A stretch of 64,000 nt of DNA from Echria macrotheca (Eukaryota > Ascomycota > Sordariomycetes > Sordariales > Schizotheciaceae). Under the pieces are notes generated by a model. It did not search any database, had not been told where the DNA came from, and saw only the letters and a list, made by a program, of their open reading frames with translations. Both the position numbers and the translations under genes were made by a program. Shown here piece after piece: positions 56,681-64,000 of the stretch (position 1 is its first letter; each line of letters begins with the position of its first letter). The DNA lies in the NCBI GenBank assembly GCA_030411725.1, contig MU839840.1, forward strand, positions 868,001 to 932,000. Reading direction: 5' to 3'.

Positions 56681-59600
56681 CTAGGAGAAGAAGTACTTGC
56701 TCGTCTTCAACTGCCGAACATCGAAATCGCCCTTTTTCGGAACTGGCGGGAATGTCAAGGGCGCCCAAAACTCAATCATGTTTTTGTTCCACTGCTTTTT
56801 GGGTTCGACCGTAGCCGACCCAGACTCATCGAGGTCGGCGGCTGCATCGACATCGACATCATCACTCTCCGCAGCAGATGCGACTTCCTCCTCTTCTTCT
56901 TCTCGAAGAACTTCCTCGGTCCAGGCCATGTCTGCTGCATCCAAGTCATTCCCAACAATGCTTGCTGGTGTGACCATCTCCTGACCCTCCTTCACATCAA
57001 GAGCATCGGTTGAACGAAGCAACTTCTGCCTCCGGTGTTCCATAACCATCTCGGCGTGCAAGCTCATCCGGTTTTTCCTCCGATGGGCCGTAACCTGTTG
57101 GCCTATGGGCGAGGATCGAGGAACCCTTACCAGGTACAGCGAATGCCTGTATCGGGCTTGGAACTCGGCAGAGAGCCGACCGATAACATCCTCGCTGTGT
57201 ATTCTGATGAAGGAATCCCGGAGAACGTCGCTCATGACGTCGATATCGCAAGCATGCGTCCAGAATGAGTCGTGCACGGCTGCAAAGGTCAAGCCACGCT
57301 CATCACACTCCAGTGCCGAGAGAAGCATGTGACTGGCGTCGAGTGAGTGAATGAAGTTCGGTGGGAAGGCCTGCAGCTGCTTGACCCGGTGAACAGGGTC
57401 TGACCTGTCCGGATCCGTCACGTAAAGTGACTGCATGCAGGTTTCGATTTTCCGCGTCCCGCTCTTTCGGTACGGCTGCACCACGGGCATGCGCAGTGGT
57501 GTGGTCCAGACAAGAGTCTCCTGGAATTGCTCGATTTTTACCGGCGTCTCCTTGGCGTACTTCTGGCGCGTGCCTTTCTTTTGGGAGGACTGCTCCGCGG
57601 CAGCAGCCTCCATGGCCGCAGCTAGCTCATCGATCTGCTCGGGGGGTACCGACCGGCAAACTCGATCACCAATCTTGATGAGCCAATGCTGGATTTCATG
57701 AGCACCGTGAAACATGGTCGACAGCGCCTTGAAGATGTTTGAAGCAATGTAAGCTGAAAAAAGGTGCGAGCTGATACCTGTCTCCTGGGGAAGGTCCGGA
57801 TAGAGAGTTTCGAGCTGCCGCCGTACTTGCTTCTTGGCGCCGACATACGTAACTCCGTAGACATTCGTCATGACCGTCTGTTTCACAACCTTGCGCGTGA
57901 TCTTGCCCTGGATGCCTTTCGCCAGTGTCACGCCGTTTGCGGCATCTTTGTCGACAATCTCATTGATGAGCTCGGCAACAGCAGAATACACATCGGCCGG
58001 TCGCTCTTGCGGGATAAGGTTGACTTGCTGCGCGCCCCAGGTGTCACCGCCGAGCGCAGCGTAGTGCTGGAGACCATTACATGTGCCATCTTGGTGCACT
58101 GGCAGATGGGAGACATACTGCGTCGGGTCGGGACTCTCGAGCGCAGCTACGAGTTCGAAGCAAGCGGCAAGACATTGCCATGGATCTTCGGCTTGAAGCC
58201 ACCACTGCTTCCCGTTGATAGGATTCTTGGCCGAGTCCCGAATATCGTCCATGTGCTCCACGGCAAACGCTTCCCGCTCGCTGAGGCTGGCTTTGTCGTA
58301 ACCATAGACGTTGGCTAGCTGCACCTTGAGCCACTTGAGCCCGTTTTCCCCAAGCGGCTTCCCCTTGGCGAACATGAGCAACCCGCGTACATGGTCCGCG
58401 CCCATGTGGTTCAGATAGGTCGGAATCGGGTACGCGCGTCCACGGAAGTCGATATTGTGAGGGAAATAGAATGTCTGGTCGCGGAAGGCCCGGGCAATTT
58501 CGAGCTGGAAATTCATGAAACACCGGACCGAGTGCATGCCCGACCTCTCGTTTTCGGCCGCCCTTACGGCTCTCATCCAGGTGAGCCTCCCGAGGGGGTC
58601 TTGGCGCTGATCGGGTTCCTCTGGAAGGACAATTTCGGGATTGAGTGCAGGGATGCTGGCGATGGCTTCCCCGGTGTTCCAGCAGTGGAGCATCACTTCG
58701 AAAACCGGCCGGTTGACCCTCCATGCCGTCTTGCCAAGAACGTCGAGGGCTCTGAGGACTTGATCCATATCACCGCGGGCAATGGCTGCTTGTGCATAGT
58801 GCTTCTGGTCCCTCTCGTACTCCTTGATGCGAACCAAGGGGACTTGAGATGCGAGGAACCCGCCCTTGTCGAACTTTGCCCACGGGTCGGGCTCGGCAAC
58901 CATGGGCAGATGCCGAGCAAGAACCTCGCCGCGAGGCTCCCGGGACATCAGCTCAACCAGGGTCGGGTTGGGTATCAGAACGCCAATTTTTCGCCCCTTT
59001 CTAAGCTGGATCGCGTGTGTAAACGCCGGCTGGATCTGGGAAATCGTCTCTTTTGTGACGGGGTGCTCGCGGGTAACCTGAACTTTGGCGACCTTGATCA
59101 AACCTGAGAGCAGGACCGCGGCGACTTTCGTTCTGATGGTTGACGACCAAACTGGGGTTGAACGCACAGTCTCAACGGCAGCGTTTGGGGCAGCTTCGGA
59201 GCTGGCCTTAATCTCCCCCACGGCACCTTGTCGCATGAGCCGCAAGAAGTTCCGTTTCTTGGCGGCTGTCCTATACTTGGGCCTTGCCTTGAGCTCGTTA
59301 TGAAGTCCGATATCTTGCTCGGCTGTCCTGGCCAGGTGCATGAGGATCGTGGCAAGGCCTACGCCCTTGTCCGCGCCATTCAGCGAGAGGCCGCTGAGAA
59401 CGCTGAGAATGGTAACTGCTGCTAGTCGTTCCGGGGTGGACTGTCGAAAGAAGGGGCCGTAAATGCACCTATCCACCTCTTCCGGGGTCTTTTTGCGTGA
59501 CCTTTCCGACTCGTCGATCTTGGCCATATCGTCAGAGATAAACTCTTCCAGCGACTTTTGCCATTCAAACAGTCTTGAGTTGAGAGTAGCAGTGGAAAAC

Positions 59601-60703
59601 GAAGTGTTGAGGCCCATCTTCTTCAGCGATTCGTTCTCCTCTCGCCATCGCGCCACTGCCGCATCTACGGTGTCTTTCTCGAGCCGGGTTTGAATCTCTC
59701 TGCGCTCGGCTTTGGAGAGGCTTGCGATGTCGTAGCCTTCGGGAATTTCGGCAAACAGGCTGAGCGTGCCTTTCAAGGCCTTGAGACCAGTCCCTTTCTG
59801 GGGGGTGCTCAATACCCCGGGCACCTCGGTCCACTGACTGCTGGTTCCCGGGACGGCGCCGTCTACCGGAGCCTCGACATCGGGAAACAAGAATGCGTCG
59901 TCGGGCATATCGTAGCTGGGACATATCTCGGCGATGGTGGCAAGGTCCTTGGCGGTCAAGACATCAGCCAAGTATAGGGATTCCAGGGCAGTCTCTTGGG
60001 GCAACATCTCCATGTAGCGCTCTACCAGCCTATTTAACCTGTCGCCTCGGCAAGTGAGGAGGGTGGCCTTGAGCAGGAACGCGATCGTGTCGGGGGTGTG
60101 AGGGAGGCCTTTGTCGTGGATCTGCAGTTCGAACCACGAATGCATGTCGTCGGCGGCATCCAGGTCTGGCTGCTCCTGTATCTGGAAAAGCATCTCGAAG
60201 AGATAGCAGTTATGAAGCTCCATCATGGCCGCAGGGTCCATCAGAAAGCCGCTTAGTCGTTTGAGAACCAACGAGGCCCGCTCCAGCTTGCCAACCGCGA
60301 TACAGGCGTCGAAGACAGCGAGCATCTCTTCGACGGTGCCGGGAATTGCCGCGGTATCTACGCGCGACTTTTCATAGACCGGGCTATTGTCGTGTACAAT
60401 CAGCGGATTGGATATGTCGAACGGTTGGAGCTTGTAGAGAGACCCGGGCGGATCATATTGGGCGAGGGAGTTTGGGAGGCCCTCGAAGGGAATGTCGTCG
60501 GTAGGTCGGTGGTTATCGAGAGCCGTGGCCAGGTTCCGCTCCAGGCCCGCGAGGCCACGGAATGATTTCCTCCTCCATGGGCGCACGAGGTCTGGTCTGG
60601 TGGTGAGGAAGCGTCGGGCGTCGGGGATAGGGGCGGCGGCGGATTGGCGTCGCGCGAGGGACCGCGCGAGGTTTCTTCGGAGGAGGGCGGATCGGGGCAG
60701 CAT
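56681..60703 (-). CDS. RPO41: Mitochondrial DNA-directed RNA polymerase (T7-like)
   Basis: 1340 residues, no intron. The N-terminus MLPRSALLRRNLARSLARRQ is basic and lacks acidic residues, a clear mitochondrial presequence. The long N-terminal extension has PPR-like helices. The polymerase domain shows all motifs: A in HQDGTCNGLQHYAALGGD with catalytic Asp872; B in RKVVKQTVMTNVYG with Lys941; C in HDSFWTHACD with Asp1145. The end is RQLKTSKYFFS, typical of the family, whose C-terminal Phe-Ser approaches the active site. It transcribes mitochondrial DNA and primes its replication. An acidic low-complexity insert (EEEEEVASAAESDDVDVDAA) sits near the C-terminus. The gene is divergent from ATP25. 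Confidence 0.96.
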   Translation of the reverse strand: MLPRSALLRRNLARSLARRQSAAAPIPDARRFLTTRPDLVRPWRRKSFRGLAGLERNLATALDNHRPTDDIPFEGLPNSLAQYDPPGSLYKLQPFDISNPLIVHDNSPVYEKSRVDTAAIPGTVEEMLAVFDACIAVGKLERASLVLKRLSGFLMDPAAMMELHNCYLFEMLFQIQEQPDLDAADDMHSWFELQIHDKGLPHTPDTIAFLLKATLLTCRGDRLNRLVERYMEMLPQETALESLYLADVLTAKDLATIAEICPSYDMPDDAFLFPDVEAPVDGAVPGTSSQWTEVPGVLSTPQKGTGLKALKGTLSLFAEIPEGYDIASLSKAERREIQTRLEKDTVDAAVARWREENESLKKMGLNTSFSTATLNSRLFEWQKSLEEFISDDMAKIDESERSRKKTPEEVDRCIYGPFFRQSTPERLAAVTILSVLSGLSLNGADKGVGLATILMHLARTAEQDIGLHNELKARPKYRTAAKKRNFLRLMRQGAVGEIKASSEAAPNAAVETVRSTPVWSSTIRTKVAAVLLSGLIKVAKVQVTREHPVTKETISQIQPAFTHAIQLRKGRKIGVLIPNPTLVELMSREPRGEVLARHLPMVAEPDPWAKFDKGGFLASQVPLVRIKEYERDQKHYAQAAIARGDMDQVLRALDVLGKTAWRVNRPVFEVMLHCWNTGEAIASIPALNPEIVLPEEPDQRQDPLGRLTWMRAVRAAENERSGMHSVRCFMNFQLEIARAFRDQTFYFPHNIDFRGRAYPIPTYLNHMGADHVRGLLMFAKGKPLGENGLKWLKVQLANVYGYDKASLSEREAFAVEHMDDIRDSAKNPINGKQWWLQAEDPWQCLAACFELVAALESPDPTQYVSHLPVHQDGTCNGLQHYAALGGDTWGAQQVNLIPQERPADVYSAVAELINEIVDKDAANGVTLAKGIQGKITRKVVKQTVMTNVYGVTYVGAKKQVRRQLETLYPDLPQETGISSHLFSAYIASNIFKALSTMFHGAHEIQHWLIKIGDRVCRSVPPEQIDELAAAMEAAAAEQSSQKKGTRQKYAKETPVKIEQFQETLVWTTPLRMPVVQPYRKSGTRKIETCMQSLYVTDPDRSDPVHRVKQLQAFPPNFIHSLDASHMLLSALECDERGLTFAAVHDSFWTHACDIDVMSDVLRDSFIRIHSEDVIGRLSAEFQARYRHSLYLVRVPRSSPIGQQVTAHRRKNRMSLHAEMVMEHRRQKLLRSTDALDVKEGQEMVTPASIVGNDLDAADMAWTEEVLREEEEEEVASAAESDDVDVDAAADLDESGSATVEPKKQWNKNMIEFWAPLTFPPVPKKGDFDVRQLKTSKYFFS

Positions 60704-61234
60704 CTTGCCGCATGAGAAAAGAGTGGCAGACCCAGGATGGTAGACTGGGTCTCAAGAAAGGATTATAGCATTGACGAAGAGAAAAGAATTGACGGCTGGA
60801 TAACACAACAGAAAGGGGCGAGATGGTGATTGATGCGACGGGAAGCTCCAAAATTTTCGAGAAGGCAATGTTAGCGCGTCCGTGCTTGGCTTGCAGGGTC
60901 AGTACTGTAGCGCGAGACTCGGCTGCCTTGACAAGACACCTCAGATTGGCCTCAGTTCGAGGATTAAAATTCTTCGAAAGACGTTTACATGTCTTCAATA
61001 CTTTAAATACATATAAGCTCCCTCACAAATCTTGTTAAATGGTTCAGACGAGAATTTGAGCACCGTCTGCTCTTTCCCAAGGAGTACCGCGCTATCCGTT
61101 CGAAGCAGATAAGAAGCTCCCCACATTATCTTGCCAGTGCACAGACCATTTGGCAGAAATCAACGGTACCAATTGTCTAGCTGGGGCGAGTTGTCACTGC
61201 TTCGAAAATACATATTCGCTGCGGTCCGATCATT
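60704..61234. promoter_or_regulatory. Divergent promoter of RPO41 and ATP25
   Basis: 531 bases separate two ATGs that face away from each other, both for mitochondrial proteins. No motif I recognise; AT-rich near 60960-61040. Confidence 0.55.
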
Positions 61235-62203
61235 ATGGCTTCTTCACCAGCCTTAAGAGCCTTCAGCTGCCAGTCATGTCGACTCTCTACTCTGCGTATC
61301 CTCCTCGGCGATAATAGCTTAAGCCGTGGCCGCCATGTCTTCGCCCGAAAATATTTTGCGACTCCTTCCGCCGCGCCGTTCTCGACCTTCCGATCAACTG
61401 CTCCCGCCCTGAGACCCTTCGCGATCGAGGAGCAGCGGTCACATGAGGGTATAAGCAATGATAATGCCGCCGCGAGCCCACCAGCAGAGTCCAATGGCTC
61501 GGAAATACCGTGGTATCTCGAGGTCGAGCCACCGAGACACCCAACACTCCTCCACGAAGCCCCGCCGCTGCCTGATATTCCAGACGATTCCCCGAAGCTG
61601 ATGGAGCCGCTGGTGAAATTCACTTCGGATGACCTCGGCCTCGACGATCTCACCCTACTCGACCTGCGCGAACTCGACCCTCCGCCGGCGCTGGGCCCGG
61701 ACCTCATGATGCTGTTCGGCACGGCGCGAAGCGAGCGCCATCTGCACGTCTCGGCGGACCGGCTCGTCAGATGGCTCCGCGGCCACGGAATCTCGGCCAA
61801 GGCGGACGGACTGCTGGGGCGCAACGAACTCAAGACGAAACTGCGAAGACAAGCGCGCAAGGCCAAGCTTTTGGGGAATTCGGGGGTACCACGGGGCGGT
61901 GATGACGGCATCTCGACAGGGTGGATTTGTGTCAATCTGGGCACCATCGGCTCGTCGGACGAGGAGGCGGCGATTTTGGACGAGAGGGGAAGGCCCACTG
62001 GCTTCGGGGTGGCACAGCTCGGGACGACTATAGTGGTGCAGGTCATGACGGAGTCTCGGCGGCAGGAACTCAACCTGGAGAAGCTGTGGACGGGCTTGCT
62101 GAAGCGAGGCTCAGAGAAATCATCATCGCTGGAGGCCTTGGAGAAAGCTGCCAGTCAGAGTCGAGGCCACGGCAGACAAGCGCGTGCTAAGGCTTCGTTT
62201 TAG
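61235..62203 (+). CDS. ATP25: ATP25-like mitochondrial RsfS-domain protein, short form
   Basis: 322 residues, no intron. The basic, Ser-rich N-terminus (ALRAFSCQSCRLSTLRILL) is a probable presequence. The RsfS/Iojap-like core reads LLDLRELDPPPALGPDLMML, FGTARSERHLHVSADRLVRW and LLGRNELKTKLRRQARKAKL, ending at GWICVNLGTIG, as in fungal ATP25. RsfS-type proteins bind the mitochondrial large ribosomal subunit; yeast Atp25 also has a second half that stabilises ATP9 mRNA. Fungal ATP25 is usually 600-750 residues. Here the frame stops soon after the RsfS part, and the next gene starts on the other strand within about 220 bases, so the C-terminal half is absent from this locus. Confidence 0.85.
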   Translation: MASSPALRAFSCQSCRLSTLRILLGDNSLSRGRHVFARKYFATPSAAPFSTFRSTAPALRPFAIEEQRSHEGISNDNAAASPPAESNGSEIPWYLEVEPPRHPTLLHEAPPLPDIPDDSPKLMEPLVKFTSDDLGLDDLTLLDLRELDPPPALGPDLMMLFGTARSERHLHVSADRLVRWLRGHGISAKADGLLGRNELKTKLRRQARKAKLLGNSGVPRGGDDGISTGWICVNLGTIGSSDEEAAILDERGRPTGFGVAQLGTTIVVQVMTESRRQELNLEKLWTGLLKRGSEKSSSLEALEKAASQSRGHGRQARAKASF

Positions 62204-62423
62204 TCGGCGGTTTGCCTGCCCGGACTGCTCCTTTCGACAGTGCGGTTGCTCGAGTCTCAGCGCAGTGGTCACAATGTACTCCCCCGGCCTTCGCAACAGG
62301 CTTGTAATATTACCTGTACTTTATAACTTGTAACATAGAACACCGCATATATCAACGGCGTTGTTAGACGAGAGGAGATGTGAAATTTCTGGTGTGTCCA
62401 TCCCGCCGGTCTACCAAACAATA

Positions 62424-63741
62424 CTACAGCTTTGACGAATCCCTCATGGCCTCCCTCAGCATCGGTGCAATCTGCTTGCGACTGTGCTCGAGCTTCTTCT
62501 GCGTCCAACAGGCCCTCCACTCGCCCTCCCTTCCATCCAAATCCAACGCACCATCCCCCCACCGCTCCAGCCCCAGCTTCTCCCCATTCCGCTGCGCAAA
62601 CTGCCGCACTACATCGACCGCCCTCGTCCCAAACGCCCAGATCAGCAACTCCCTCGAGAACCTGCCATCAGGCGTCGAAGAGGCCGTCATGACACTCATG
62701 ATATCCAGCCCCTGCTCGTGGGCCCAGCTCTTGGCCGCATCCAGGAACGCATCCTTGCCTCCTCCCGCATGCTCGGTCACGACGTACGACATATCGCGCA
62801 CGATGGACGAGGTGCCCAGCGCCAGCCCGCCGTCGTCCCAGCGCTTGTAATCCTTGCGGAGGATGTCTCGGAGGGAGAGGGAGGAGATGTCTTCCTTTAG
62901 TCGGGATATATCCCGGAAGAAGGAGTCGCGGGAGTAGTAGTTGCTCTCCTCCTCTGTGGAAGAGACGCTGATGAAAGGGGCCATGAGCTTGGTCGACTCG
63001 AGGTACTCGACCGTCTCGATGTCGAGCGGCGTCGTCTTGCCCTTGTCCGTCAGGTTGGTCGTGTCGATCAGGATCGGGCCGAGGGCGAGACGGGCCAGGC
63101 TGGCGTCGACGGATGGGTCGGGTTGTAGTGTCTTGTCGTCGTCCCATGCTGGCCGGAAATAGGAGGCTACCAGGGTTGAGCAGCTGCCTGTCTTTTCGAT
63201 GACGCGGGGGCCAGATGCGGATTCGGGGACGGCACCCTCGTCGTCGTGGTGGTCGATGCAGCCTAGGATGAGATTGTTGCTGACGGGGTTGAACTGTCTG
63301 GCTACCAGGCCGGTTGGGGAGTTGTGGTCGACTAGGAACCACCGGGTCTGGTCAGGGCGGAGGTTGTCCTGCGGGAGGTCGGTGAGTGTGAGCAGATCAT
63401 CGGGTTGGAGGCCGGCCGGGCTAAGGACGGCGTTGAGCTCGGGGCGCAGGGCGAGGTCGGCCCGCGGGAGGTTAGATAGCGGAATATGGAGGGTGTGTGG
63501 TGGCGTGTGGGTGCGGAAATAGGCCAGGAGAACAGCAGAGCAGAGGGAGTCGAGATCTGGATGTGTAAGTAAACTTGGCTTGGGAAATTGATAGGGGTTG
63601 ACTTGACAGTCAGGGGCAGGTACCGGCAGACTCGTTGCCAATCACAAAGTTCAGAGGAGTTTGGCGCTGCGACGGCGGAGCGGCTAGCGCTTTTCTGGCC
63701 GTGGCCATAAAGGATTTGAGAGAAGCCCGCGCAGAAGCCAT
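62424..63741 (-). CDS. PPX1: Exopolyphosphatase, DHH/DHHA2 family
   Basis: Two exons, 63624-63741 and 62424-63556, give 416 residues. The splice forms NFVIGNESADLDSLCSAV, DHH motif I with metal-binding Asp residues. Motif II is FLVDHNSP and motif III is CIDHHDDEG. The DHHA2 part follows with RVIEKTGSCSTLVASYF and ILIDTTNLTDKGKTTPLD. Basic residues in the N-terminal 20 positions (MASARASLKSFMATARKAL) suggest possible mitochondrial routing, since yeast Ppx1 is both cytosolic and mitochondrial. The enzyme removes terminal phosphate from polyphosphate. Of the two nearby Met codons, 63741 starts the basic leader; one at 63708 could start a shorter form. Confidence 0.94.
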
Positions 63742-64000
63742 CGCGCGACGAAGTGAAGTCAGATAGTGTCTATGACTTGAGTACTCGGCTGGCCCTGAAG
63801 GCCACGACACAACAGAATTTGCCGCTTGGAAAGAGACGCACCGGCGTGGTCGAATGTGGAAGTGGTTTGCTTCGCTGTCGCTTCTGGTTTGCCAAATGAA
63901 GTCTCAATATTCCGCAGACAGCTATTGTTCAGGTCTTCTTTCACATGAGACGACGAGCGGAAGGCTGGAGTGGGTTGAATTTAACAAGGATGAAACCTGG

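Overview
The window reads as nuclear chromosomal DNA of a filamentous ascomycete (Pezizomycotina, most likely a Sordariomycete). The evidence is short GT-AG introns of about 45-145 bases with CTAAC/CTGAC branch sites in most genes, C-ending codon bias, gene-by-gene strand changes without operons, and fungal families such as DUF3433, DUF4470, Zn2Cys6 factors, a 14-TM drug-efflux MFS transporter and a PL1 pectate lyase. No tRNA, rRNA, CRISPR array, intact transposon or virus was seen. Exon joins below were chosen by splice signals plus reading frame and family match; where exon lengths are quoted they sum to a multiple of three.

Layout. 1-20.9 kb: the 3' end of an ankyrin/SPRY gene, a large DUF3433 membrane protein, a secreted trypsin-like protease, two membrane-anchored surface proteins, a secreted unknown, a small rhodanese/CDC25-like enzyme, a Tts1/Pom33 (TMEM33) ER membrane protein, a PTEN-type phosphatase and the GINS subunit PSF2. 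21-33.7 kb: an accessory-looking stretch with long gene-poor gaps, a C2H2 factor, an inverted repeat, a pectate lyase, and an MFS transporter divergent from a Zn2Cys6 factor with CCGATCGG palindromes between them. 33.7-38.3 kb: about 4.6 kb without a gene I can support. 38.3-48.8 kb: a TPR-DUF4470 protein, a tiny Cys-rich protein, a 14-exon PRPP synthase with a 7-nt exon, an unknown small protein and a frameshifted membrane-protein gene. 49.2-63.7 kb: housekeeping genes (LSH/DDM1-type remodeler, ARC1, mitochondrial RNA polymerase RPO41, ATP25/RsfS, exopolyphosphatase PPX1) with one small secreted Cys-rich protein.

How genes may work together. RPO41 and ATP25 are divergent from one 531-bp gap and both serve mitochondrial gene expression. 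The transporter/Zn2Cys6 pair looks like a self-contained regulated module, with the pectate lyase next to it. The other neighbours look functionally unrelated. I did not find a convincing undescribed multi-gene system. The best leads are the microexon-rich PRS gene, the shortened ATP25, the AT-hook insertion in the remodeler, the frameshifted membrane gene and the palindromes in the transporter/regulator promoter.
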